Shown here: positions 48,714-60,119 of the stretch, piece after piece
How positions within the stretch are numbered: position 1 is the first letter of the stretch
How the letters are laid out: each line of letters opens with the position of its first letter
Origin: Argentina anserina
Lineage: Eukaryota; Streptophyta; Magnoliopsida; Rosales; Rosaceae
Length of the DNA: 64,000 bases
Reading direction: 5' to 3'
Assembly: GCF_933775445.1 (NCBI RefSeq)
Contig: NC_065873.1
Span: 27,714,001 to 27,778,000 of the forward strand
Translations under genes and position numbers: made by a program
Notes under the pieces: generated by a model
What the model was told of the DNA's origin: nothing
Database searches by the model: none
Seen by the model: only the letters and a program-made list of their open reading frames with translations

Positions 48714-48876
48714 AACTGAAGATTTTTTTTTTAATAAGCGTAGAGAAGACCAACATCTTTCTACGAAAATTTATTGAAAGAAAAAAAGATATAAAGAGAA
48801 ATAAATAATAACAAACAAAATTATCCATCAACCAACTAAGAAACAGTTAACGAAAACGAAAATTAAGAAATTCTAA

Positions 48877-49363
48877 TCAATCTCTATTACAGTGACTCAC
48901 CAGAAAATCTGAAATTAAATCCCATGAAGTAAAACTATCTGAAGAAGCACCGAAATTAGCAAGAGCATCAGCAACTTGATTGCCCTCACGAAAAATATGG
49001 CTCGATCTAAAGTACATTTGGGAGATTCGATGCAAGCAATTGGACCACTTCACACGAAGACGCCAAGGAACTAGATGAGAAAACTGTAGATAAAGAAAAA
49101 TAAGATAAGAGTCCACCTCTAACCATATAAACTTCCAGTCTCTAACCCAAGCTAGTTCAATAGCCTTAATGACCGCCATGACTTCAGGAGCAACTGAGCT
49201 AGGGATATCAAAAGTAGAAGAGAAAGCACCTAAAACCGTACATGTGTAGTCTCTATAAACACCACCATAGCCTGCCTTATTAAAACTAATTTTTCATGCT
49301 CCATCAGTATTAACTTTGATCAAACTAAAAGGAGGGGTTAACCAGTTCACCTCAATCACTCGA
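48877..49363 (-). pseudogene. LINE RNase H domain (part 2)
   Basis: Reads IEVNWLTPPFSLIKVNTDGA, then a stop where tryptophan is expected, then KAGYGGVYRDY, EVMAVIKAIELAWV, LEVDSYL and HIFREGNQVADALANFG, the usual plant LINE RNase H blocks. The frame joins directly to part 1 when the solo LTR and one TSD copy are removed. Confidence 0.85.
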
Positions 49364-52163
49364 TGTCACTGTCCCGAAATTTCAAATGATAAAAATTCGA
49401 ATTCGAAGCCATGAAAACTCTAAAAAAATCTCAAAATATTGAAATCATCTTATAATAATAGTGTATCGAAACTAAGTCCACAACACGACTCATTCGACTT
49501 GAATAATACATAACCAGTTTATATCTCAGTATTATAACCAATGGAAATGTAAAATTCACTCAATCCTCACCGCAAACAAAATAAAATAAAGAAATCTTCA
49601 GAGTAAGTCATCTGAATCTGCTAATCCCCACTTGCAGAACTATCTCTTACACCATCGAATTGATGCACCAAGATTGTAAACACAAACCTCGTAAGCTTTT
49701 CAGCTAGTATGAGTAAACCAACAGTATAACATACGTCGCATAAACAAAGGAAATATGACATATAACATTTAAAGACTAACATACTCATGTGACACTGGGC
49801 AACCCATCTGTTACCCAATACCATCTAAAAATATGTGTAATCATGACACTGGGCAACCCATTTGTTACCCAAAATCATTTTAAAATATGAATACTCATGA
49901 GACCCAAGCAACCCATCTGTTACCCCTGATGCAGTATACCGACAGACACTGGGCAACCCATCTGGTTACCCAAAATCATTTAAAACATGGGTCCTCATGA
50001 GACCAAGATACTCATATGTTACCCCTCATGCAGTACACTGACAGACACTGAGCAACTCATATGTTACCCAATATCACTAAAAAATATGGGTACTCATGAG
50101 ACTTAGGCAACTCATCTGTTACCACTCATGCAGTACACCGACAAACAAACTAGAGCTCTAACTGAATCGTAACCGACACATGGCTAAGGCTTGGTTTCGA
50201 TTACTACCAAAACGTCCGAAGACCATAAAACGTTTTAACAAGACTCAATGTTAAAACCACATACAATATAACAATCAACACATGTTTATGTACTACAACC
50301 AAGCGACTTTTGTACAACAATATAAATATCATCACCAAAATATAATCTCATTTTTTGAAATAAGAACCGTAACATTATATAATATAACAACTCATATATA
50401 TGTATCGTATTTACTATTTTTGTACACATACACAACCCACTATATTATAGGGGTGGGAGTTGGTACCGAAAAAATGGTACCGAAACCGACCGTCCCGTAC
50501 CGAATACCGACGGGTCGGGACGAATCGGTAAAATGTCTTCATCCCGTACCGAATTTAATACCTAAATTTTATAAACGGTACGGTTCGGTATATGTATAAT
50601 TCGTACCGAATGTATAAAATATATTAAACATATGCATTTTCAATATTGTCTTTAGTTTTTTAGGTTTACATTGTACTTTTAAGGACTTAGAATGTTAATT
50701 TATATTAGCTAATAGTTATAAATAGATATAAATACATGCAAAAGTGTACAATTTTACCGAACCGAACCCATCCCGAATCGATATGTACGGGTTCGGTTCG
50801 GTATTAAGTTTCAAATTTATTATCCCGAACCGAAACCGAAACTGAATAAATTATCGGTATTGGTATCAGTTTTGGCCGAATCCTGAACCAAACCGTACCG
50901 ATCCCAGCCCTACTATATTATATAGATGTCACAATTCACTTTTTTTAAGAAATCATAAATATGAGTCACCGCCAAGGGTAGACTTTTCATAGTGAGATTT
51001 ACTCACATTCACCATGGTCCATAATCACTAAAATCTTTTAAAATCATTTATTAAAATAATGTTTCACTTACCCATGAACCGTAGATGATCAAATTCACGT
51101 AATTTAAACCAAAACATATTTTTAGAACAAATTTTATAAGCTAGTGATGCAATGACTATGTTAACAACTCAAAATAAATTCAATAATTATAACACTACTT
51201 CGATCATGATGACCATTGTGAGATTTACTCACCTTATTTCCTGCGTGCAACTTCCACGACACCGAGATCGATTCCCTCACTCATTTCGTCGATCACCTAA
51301 TAGTATGATAAAGTGCTTACAAAACTATACGTAAAATCTTAGGTGAATATTCATTACAGCTGAACACTGATAATAAATCACTGTCATAAAATCAGTGTTC
51401 ACGAAACAATGTTCATGTGCCGCCACCGTTCCGGTGACCACCAATGATCACCAAAATTTACTACCACAATCTAAACAATATTTCCAATAACTTTCTAGTT
51501 GACACCAAAGTCTAAATTGAAGCTTAAACAATCCAATCGACGAAGAACATAAAATCGGCACTATTCATATACCCTAGAAAAAGAAATCGTTGATTCTCCT
51601 TGTGTGTTTCAAAATAGATAAAACTATTTTAGAGGGTTGATATACATTCTACAAGCTTTAAACAACTCTAACTCTCCCAAACACTAACCCAGATCGGTAG
51701 GGGACGAAGAGACGGTTTCAACGCCACCGGTCTCACTCAATTCTGTCGCCGGACGACGGAGATATGGCCGGAGAAAGATTCGGCAACAAATAAGGAAAAA
51801 TCATGTGAACAGTAACCGAGCTGATTTGAGAAAAAAACTGATTTTCTGATTTTTAATCTCATCTCTTTTCTTTTATACTCATCACAAAATTGGAAATTAA
51901 ACTTCCGTTGCTAACAACTTTCACATATGACATCCGATTAAAGTGTGTTCGTGCGTCTACGAACTCTACGACTTTCATGAATGAAGTTTTCTGAGATTCC
52001 TAACGGATAAAAAGTCAACTATTGACCCCTCACGGTAACGTTTTTGAGTATAAATCGCTCAAACACTTTCGTTTTCTCTCTCGTACTATATAATCGGATC
52101 ACCACTAATTTAAATATCTCCGAACAATAATTAGAAAAATAAATAAATTTCCGGGATATTACA
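49364..52163 (-). mobile_element. Solo LTR of a Gypsy family related to the 29.7-39.2 kb element
   Basis: It starts TGTCACTGTCCCG, ends GATATTACA, and is flanked by CTCGA (49359-49363 and 52164-52168). It shares collinear blocks with the large LTRs (for example CACCATCGAATTG and GATTGTAAACACAAACC). Between about 49790 and 50150 it has tandem units with GACACTGGGCAACCCATCTG. It has no internal region. Its orientation follows that of the related LTRs. Confidence 0.85.
50448..50912. mobile_element. hAT-like MITE inside the solo LTR
   Basis: Ends TAGGGGTGGGA and TCCCAGCCCTA form an inverted repeat, and the 8 bp CTATATTA flanks it at 50440-50447 and 50913-50920. The interior is rich in GGTACCGAA-type words and its complement. 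Confidence 0.85.
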
Positions 52164-53294
52164 CTCGAGGTGCCCAACGAGGCTTGCAACTAGCACCCAT
52201 ACTTTTAATTACACAAAGCTCTTGAACATTATTAAACATAGAACCATAAGACAACTTACTAGAGGCTGTAACATTACCCGTAATTAAACGGCAAACTTGA
52301 GAAACAATAACTTCAATACCATCATACCGGGTTCGATTTCCACAATGTCAAATGAACCAAAGAGCTGAGGCAAAACATGCAACCCAAAGATCATGTAATT
52401 GAGAACTTCGGCCAGCCGACAACCCCATATTCAAAAGATCAATAATAGAGTTCGGGACACCATGAAGCTCAAATTTCTCTAGCATAATGGACCAAATAGC
52501 TGCTGAGAAAAAAACAATGAAGAAAAATATGATCTAATGATTCTCCATGGCAGCGACAAAGCACACATATTGAAGCTAGAGATATGCTTCTTCTCTGTAA
52601 ACAATCTTCTGATAGAACCCGCCCCCTTAGAACTTTCCAAGTCAATAGAGAAATGCGAGGAGGAATGTACTTTTCCCAAATTAGCTTGCCCCATATCAAT
52701 GGAGGAGTAGTCGGCTTTAATAAACTATACGCTTCTTTAGCAGTGAGCTCCCTTGATGAAGAAGGAGACCAAATAAGCTTGTATTCAATAGGAGTAGTGA
52801 TAGAGATTAGAACTTTGTTCACAAGAGCACATAACGCTGGAAAGTGAAAGTGCAAAAGGAAGGGAAAATTCCAACTTCCATCATGGACATAATCAATGAT
52901 TTTGACCTCCATTTGATGAGATAACCCCCTATTCACGTTAAAAAAATGAATGAGAGGCCTACCCATGAAATTATCATGCCAAAAAGAAACCTTTGAACCA
53001 TCTCCAAGAATCCAACGTCCATTTGCAATGACAATGTCCCAATATTTTCTTATACCTGGCCATATTGAAGAAATAACATAAGAGCTTCGTAGCTGGTCAT
53101 TCTTCCAAAATTTGGTGCGAATTAAATCACAACCCTCCGACGAGCTGGAAAACACCTCCCATGCTTTTTTAAGAACAAAAGAGTGATTCCACATCGTCAA
53201 CTGCTTGAGACCCAACCCTCCTCTTTATAAGGCAAGCAACAATCCTTCCAAGAAACCAAAGATATACCTCTCTTATCAATAGAACCAAACCCTA
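52164..53294 (-). pseudogene. LINE reverse transcriptase C-terminus and zf-RVT domain (part 1)
   Basis: Reads ...ISLVSWKDCCLPYKEEG, then after a one-base frame change LGLKQLTMWNHSFVLKKAWE. It continues with NGRWILGDGSKVSFWHDNFM and an LTAKEAYSLL...WEKYIPPRISLLTWKVLRGR zf-RVT block with its cysteines and histidine (CVLCRCHGESLDHIFLHC). Stops follow near 52469. Typical of plant L1 elements. Confidence 0.85.
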
Positions 53295-53430
53295 AACTGA
53301 AGATAATAGAAGCAAAACTTTATTAACCAATAAACTGGAATAAAGAAAGCATACTTGTGCTCCATGCCGACCATGCATAGTCTGAAAAGAAAAATCAACC
53401 GTAATTTAAACTTTGAGGGTAATTTCATCT

Positions 53431-53492
53431 AGGGATCGTCAATGGGCCGGGTCTTAGTAAATTTAAATAAGTGACGGGCCGGGCCGGGTTGG
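53431..53492. other. GGGCCGGG-rich remnant, possibly the left part of an old hAT element
   Basis: CTAGGGATCGTCAATGGGCC followed by repeated GGGCCGGG words resembles the start of common plant hAT elements. Similar words return at about 54950-54985 and 56664-56820, but I cannot find a matching right end. Confidence 0.3.
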
Positions 53493-53497
53493 GTATT

Positions 53498-54927
53498 TGA
53501 TGTACTCGTATTATCCTATTTTTCTATGCATCATATCCTTGGTTTATATGTTTAGTTCTCCAATTTATGATTGATTTATGTTATTTTAGTGTGTTTATAG
53601 GTTTGTGTCAAAAATAGAAGAAAATAGGCTAAAATGAATTAATAAATATTAAATGGCGATTATATTTTTCATTGTCAAAATCTGCTTGTGCAGCTTGTGA
53701 CGTTGCAGAGCTACTGTGGGAGTTCCAGATCAAATCAGACCATGAGCCTTATACCACTGGAAAGATACGGATGTCTATTTTATGTAGGATTTTACGGATC
53801 TTAATTTCGATAATCTGAGAGGAAGTTATGATCGTCGAGATGTCAGAGTTGAAACCTACCCGGGTTCACTAGCATTCATGGAGAACTCAAGTTTCATGGC
53901 ACAAATGCATCAATTTTAATACATCAAGGTCAATGATCAGATGAAGATGCAGATAGTACATGGATTCCTACTTTTACAAAAGATATTTCAAGGTTTTCTC
54001 ATTCCATATCAAGTTAGGAGTCTTAAATCAAGTCTTACAAGAAAACGGAAGTCAAAGATGAGTAAGAATCTTCTCGATATAAAGGAGCAAAAATTTCATA
54101 TGAGAGGGAGGTCTCCAGAGCACAATGTAGATGCCAAAGGAGCAGAGACCATCCATCTATCCATCTTCACCATTCCATTTTTTTTTATGTTTTGTTATAT
54201 TTTTCTTAGTCGTAATTTGTTAAATCTTTTTCTGAGGTTAGGATGATGCCATATCATGATTATTTTTGTAGTTTGATGTTTCATTGATGGATTTATAATT
54301 TTTTTTAATGATGAAGTCTTAGTCACTATTTGAATTGATGCTTTATGTTTAAGTTCTTTGATTGATCATCTTAGGGTTTTGCATATAGTAATTAGAAGAT
54401 GAATTTGAGGCTTACCTGCAATATAATTCAACTTAGCTTCTTGTGATTAAGAGTTGTGAATTACATTATTGTCGTACATGAAGTAATGGTTTGCATGATT
54501 CTCTTGTTTTCTAGAACGTAATGAGTCTTTCATGTTAAATTTATGTCGTACCTAGATAGACTGCATGTTACGATATACGACATCTACCGTACTTGAAAAG
54601 TATCATACACTTAAGGAAAACTATGGTCTAAGTGCCGTACCTGGACTTAGATACGAGAATTGTCATCTAGAGATACAAAAGAATTCATTAGTTGTATTGA
54701 TATATAAATAAGATTGTTAGTGGTTGATTCTGATAACCTAGTTTTATATCTTGTTTCTTTCTTTTATAATTTTTTATTTGAAAACCTAAAACCTATGTTT
54801 TTAGTTTAGATCAATTAAGTTAGGATTAAATCGATTCTAAATCACTAGTTGGAACGACTTCATACTCATACACTATACTAACGAAGATTCCTGCACTTGC
54901 GAGTGTTTTAAATAAAATTTCACAACA
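53498..54927. mobile_element. Solo LTR (second family)
   Basis: It starts TGATGTACTCG and ends TTTCACAACA, with GTATT on both sides (53493-53497 and 54928-54932). It is 1,430 bp without a recognisable coding region. The TG...CA ends, 5 bp duplication and absence of a partner support a solo LTR. Confidence 0.7.
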
Positions 54928-55094
54928 GTATTTTTACAAATATGAAGATCCAACCCCGTCCACCTAAAGCGGGTCTTGCGGGCTTGTATTAGAAAAACAA
55001 ACATAATACTCTTATATAAGGGTTTGGAACAATAAAAGAATTATTAGAAAACATTTTTTTAAAAGTCACAAATAAATTCTAGTTTCGAAATATT

Positions 55095-56560
55095 GTCGAT
55101 CGACACCGATAGATGTGATCGATATATATATTTAGGGACCCTGTAAAAATTTCGTCAGTTTTGAACATGGTTTAACCGTCCGTACCTACAGTCAACAAAA
55201 AAAGAGGCGTTTTGACATAATAAAACCTCATTGACCGTGGTTTTGTCAAATGAGTTTCCTTATTGCGACCACGCATGATTGGTGACAACAGTTATGTGAT
55301 TTCAAATATATAAAAAACTTTCGGCATTCGCATATGGGTAATAGCCTTAGGGCATATTATTGGTGTTTTTAGTTTACCGGAAATTCTGACGGTCAAACAA
55401 GGTATGAATTGGATGAAATTTTTACATGGTCACTAAATATATATACCGATCACATTGATGGTGTCGATTGATCCCGAGAAGTTTCTTTCATATAGTCGTT
55501 TCATAATGTGATAGTTTTATTCTAAACCTAATATAAAAGTTATGATACAGTAGTGGACACTTATGCGATCGACAACTCCAATTCGTAATATAGTCGATCG
55601 ACACCAGTAGATGTGATCCCTATATATTTAGGGACCCCGTAAAAATTTCATCCGTTTTGGACATGATTTAACCGTTCATACCTACATTCAACAAAAAAAA
55701 AGGTGTTTTCACATATTAAAACCCCAATTGACCGAGGTTTTGCGTAATGGGTTCCTTAGTGCGACCGCGCACGATCGGTGACAAAAAATTTGTGATTTTA
55801 GATATGCAAACGGCTTTCGATGTTCGCATCTTGGTAATAGGTCTTCACTTAGGGCATATTAGTGGTGTTTTTGGTTTACCGGAAATTCTGACGGTCAAAC
55901 GAGGTCCGAATTAGATGAAATTTTTACAGGGTCACTAAATATATATACCGATCACATCGGCTAATGTCGATTAATCTCGAGAAGTTTCCTTCATATAGTC
56001 GCTTCATAATGCGATAGTTTTATTTTAAACCTAGTATAAAGGTTATGATACATTAGTGGACACTTCGGCGATCGACAACTCCCGTTCTAAATACGGTCGA
56101 TCAACACCAGCAGATGTGATCGGTATATACATTTAGGGACCCCGTAAAAATTTTGTCCTTTTTGGACATTGACTATCCGTACATACGGTCAATAAAAAAA
56201 GAGGCATTTTGAGATATTAAAACCCCATTGACCGAGTCTTTGCCAAATGAGTTTTCTCGGTTCGACCGCGCACGATCAGTGACAAAAATTAGATTATTTC
56301 ATATATGCAAACGGTTTTCAACGTTCACATCCTGGTAATGGGTCATCCCTTAGGACATATTAATGGCATTTTCGGTTTACCGGAAATTTTAACGGTCAAA
56401 CGAGGTCTGAATTAGATGAAGTTTTAACATGGTCCTTAAATATTAGTACCGATAACATCAACTGATGTTGATTAATCTCGAGAAGTTTACTTCATATACT
56501 TCATATAATTGTTTCATAATGCTACAATTTTATTTTAAATCTAGTATAAAGTTATGATAT
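55095..56560. repeat. Three-copy tandem repeat of ~500 bp
   Basis: Units start at GTCGATCGACACC (55095), GTCGATCGACACC (55593) and GTCGATCAACACC (56096), with periods of about 498 and 503 bp. Each contains TTTAGGGACCC, then a GACCG-G-TTTTGCCAAATG-type word, then TTTACCGGAAATT and GACGGTCAAAC, then CGAGAAGTTT. The units are diverged but collinear, and there is no open frame. Confidence 0.85.
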
Positions 56561-57487
56561 AAAGAAATATAAATTTTTAAATCTAGTATTATTAACATAT
56601 ATAATATTTTATGTATAATTATTACCAAAAAAGACATATAATTGATATATGTATAATATTTTTTTGCGGGCTTTTACGGGCCGGGCTAAGTTTCACACCT
56701 CTAAACTAAACCCGACCCTCTACAACAGAAGTGGGCTTTTGCGGGCCGAATAAAAGCACATCAAATTTTTGGGCCTCTGCGAGTTTTTCAGATCCGCGGG
56801 CTAAATGAGGCCTTTATTTTCAGCCATACATGGTACTAATTAATTTGTCTCTGATGATGACCAAAAAGAGGTCCAATCAGTATCAGATATATAATGGGCC
56901 AATGGGGGTGGCTTAGAAAGTGGGTGACCAACATCGCTTTGCATCTGTTGGGTTTATGTCATCCACCTAAGGCCACTGTGAGTAATTTGTCTATAGTGCT
57001 CCGAGCAGACCAGACATGGTAGAAGTAAATCGCAGCAGCTTCATAGTATGTATAGGCAGTATAGCCAGCTGCAGTTTCCTTAGTTGACCTTGCTCTTTGA
57101 AAAGAAGGCTTAATATTTCTGGTGCAACATGTACGTGACAATTCGTGCTAGTGCTCCAATAAACCTAACTTGGAAGACCAAGACCAATCTTCTTATCTCC
57201 AAGATCTCCACTGATAAGTGAGGAGTAATCATTTTGAAGAATATTCTACGTATAATGCACAGTGAATTTTAAGAAATTTTATCCTCGAGTCATCGTGCAG
57301 TAAAAGGGGTTTATCCTCGATTCACTGAAGCTGCACATTCAAAAGATGTCATATATATATATATATTCAGTTTATATAGATCAATAGAGTTCATGATCAA
57401 AACATAAGGAGAATAATTACGTGACTCTAAAGAGCTAAATCAATTTCCACTTGCGTTAATTAACTTATGAGGAATGGAAATTAACTT
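56561..57487. other. GGGCC-rich remnant and spacer
   Basis: Positions 56664-56820 repeat the GCGGGCTTTTACGGGCCGGG theme of the flanks of the tandem array. The rest is AT-rich with a TA microsatellite near 57350. Confidence 0.35.
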
Positions 57488-57495
57488 CTTGCAAG

Positions 57496-58855
57496 TAGAG
57501 GTGGCAAACGGGTCTGGTCAGGTCCTGACCCATTTTGAGCGGGCCAAAACCGTACCCGTGTCATGTTCCGGCTGGTTAATTTATTTTTTGTGCCGGCTCA
57601 TTTGCTTAAATACTAAACCTGGCCCGACCCACAGCCCAAGTCTATGTCGGGCCGGACCTGGGTCCGTGCCAGGCCAAGAAGCAGGCTAGCCCGGCCCATT
57701 AACATTATAAGATACAATTAACATAAAAAAATTGTGTGATTAACAAATTTGTTTTCTATAACTATTTAGAATAGTATAATAATAAAATGCTACAACACAG
57801 TTGATAATCTTATTTATGGGTCTAAATGGGCCGAGCCGAGTCGAGTATTGTGTTGTTCATGTTTGGCTCGTTTTCATTCGATTGAATTCGAGCCGGACTA
57901 AAATTTCATTTTTTTCCCTTCATGTTCAAGCTTGGCTTGAATAATTTGAAATTAATATTTTAAAATCAAGAATTCAAAATAAAATTCAAAATTTAATGTC
58001 ATAGCATCATATAAAATCTCTTTTAATTAAGAAAAAATGGAATAATAGAGTACATGCTTGTGACTCTATGACGATGTGAGTTGTTTGTTTCTATAGAGTT
58101 TGACCATTTGGGGTGGTGAAAAATTTATGGAACTGATCGAATTATGGCGTTTAGTAAACACTATTTATTCCACAATAAGATTAGAGTTTCATTTAATTAT
58201 TATTTATAATACTTTTTAAATATTATTTCTCATATAAAAATTATACTATATATATTATAAATTTTTTTAAGTCAAGCTTAATAAACGAGCCGAACTTTTA
58301 ACGAGCTCGAGCTAACTTTCGAGTTAAATGAGTCGAACGAGACGAATACTTGTTGTTTAAACTCAGATCATTTTCAAGGTCGGGCTTAATATTGAGCTCA
58401 AGCTTGACTCATTTAGCTTTACGAGTTCGAGCCGAACGGGCTAAAATCAAGCCGAACACGAGCGGCTCGAGCCTACTTACAACCCTAATCTTATTTATAA
58501 AATGTTACATATGTCAAAACTATGACTTTTTTCTCACTATTTTGATAATATTTGTGACATAATGTAATTAAAATAATGAAATAATTAAGAGATTTATATG
58601 TAGAATGTTTAATATTCAATTCTCATTATTATAATTATTTAAATATTTATATGAATAATATAAAATTATATGTTTAATGGGCCTATAAATTTATCGTGCT
58701 GGGCCAAAAACAGGCTCGAGCCGCCCCAACCCATGGGTTACAATATCTAAGCTCAGCCCGGCTCGGCCCATTACAATAACGGGCTCAGACCGAGCCGATT
58801 TTTAACGGGCCAGACTCGGGCCGGGCTTGGACTTTTCGGCCTACTTGCCCTTCTA
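57496..58855. mobile_element. Non-autonomous hAT element
   Basis: The left end TAGAGGTGGCAA and the complement of the right end TTGCCCTTCTA match, flanked by CTTGCAAG at 57488-57495 and 58856-58863. Ends are rich in GGGCC and CCGGCCC words. There is no transposase; a second hAT copy lies inside. Confidence 0.85.
57815..58487. mobile_element. hAT-like MITE nested in the hAT element
   Basis: The left end TATGGGTCTAAATGGGC and the complement of the right end (TAGGGTTGTAAGTAGGC) are imperfect inverted repeats. The flanks are ATCTTATT at 57807-57814 and 58488-58495. Sub-terminal GAGCCGAG and CGAGCTCGAG words fill both ends. Confidence 0.8.
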
Positions 58856-58863
58856 CTTGCAAG

Positions 58864-60119
58864 TATTGCAAGTTTCAATCTTTCCAAGTCTTTAATTGAT
58901 CCCTATTTTGAGCCCAACCTAAACCTCTGGGCCTTAACTGTTATCACAAATATCTCTAAAGGCTTCCTCTTCAATTTTGATAAGGACATAAGGTTTAATT
59001 TCCAAGGCAAGTAACCAGTTATGTATCAGAGATAGAGATGGTAATGCAAATGTTGTTGAACTGTTCGAAAAACCAAGTTCCCATACTGCAGAACCAACCG
59101 GAAGTATGGAGGAGGTTCTTGGCTAGCATTTATATATACATATATGTATGGATGCCACTCCGCACTTGGATTTCCTTTATAGGATTTAGAGTTTAATGTT
59201 TAGTGTTTAGTATTTATAGTTTAGAGTTTAGAGTTCTAAACACCATCTTTTACCCAAAAAAAAATATGATATCGATCTAGATATATATAAGGCTTTTTGG
59301 CTAAGTACTTAGGACAACAATACAAAATCTCACAAGAATTTGACAGAGAATGCCTGACAATATGTTATTTTTATACTGAATTTACACAATTTTTTTGATT
59401 TTCTGCCTTCTTTTTTGTGTTTTTATTATTTACCAATAACTTTCCCGTAATATTAATCTACAATTAGAAACTACAAGACTCTCAATCCTAATTGACCTAT
59501 ACGAAGGTAACCTAGCTATTTCTCCTCTCCCAACACAACAAAACCTAATCCCTATCCTTCTCACTTTGAAACCAAATAGAAAGAGACGATGAGTTTCATC
59601 CCTCATTTATATGATTAGCATTAAATTTAAGGAAAAAAAGACAGAGTCATTTTCATCGCCTATTTGTTTTATTGGCGCCAATAAATTTGAATATAAGGGA
59701 CAATTTTTGAAAAGAAATTTTGTCTCTAATTTTTTTGTTCGGCTAATTTTAAATCAAAATTTTTGAAATTTGAAAAATTGAAAGAAAAAAAATTCAAATT
59801 TCAAATTTTGAAATAAAAAAGGAGACGGATAGCCTCTATCGTTCCTTGTATTGGCGCCAAATTGATTTAGTTTCCCCCTATTTTATCAGCATTCAAAAAG
59901 TATGGAGGATTTATGTTCATTGAATAGGGAAGGTCTTTATTTTATCCTCAAACACATTAGGAAACAAAATTTACCGGTCGTCACCTAAAACAATGCGGGA
60001 CGAGCTTTAGGAGACGACATTAGCAATAAAGCCATTTTGTCTCAAATTTTCTTAGGGGACGTAAGCTCAGCTTCTAAAGACAAATTGATTTTGTCCCTGA
60101 ATGGGTTATCTCTAGTAGT
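58864..60119. other. Spacer with a possible CACTA transposon end
   Basis: The stretch ending AACCC...CTCTAGTAGTG at about 60119 reads CACTACTAGAGAT on the minus strand, like a CACTA terminus, with GGGACAAAATC-type words behind it. No opposite end is found. Near 59190-59235 there is a degenerate TTTAG(A/T)GTTTA run. Confidence 0.3.

Larger units (their letters stand above)
48724..53294 (-). mobile_element. 5'-truncated LINE (L1-type), split by a solo LTR
   Basis: AACTGAAGAT occurs at 48714-48723 and at 53295-53304 and brackets the element. On the minus strand it ends with an A-tract (48724-48732). Coding pieces are the end of reverse transcriptase with zf-RVT, then RNase H. Without the nested insert it is about 1.77 kb. 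Confidence 0.85.

Noticed and set aside
53941..54246. 101-codon plus-strand frame
   Set aside because: Inside a solo LTR; no domain.
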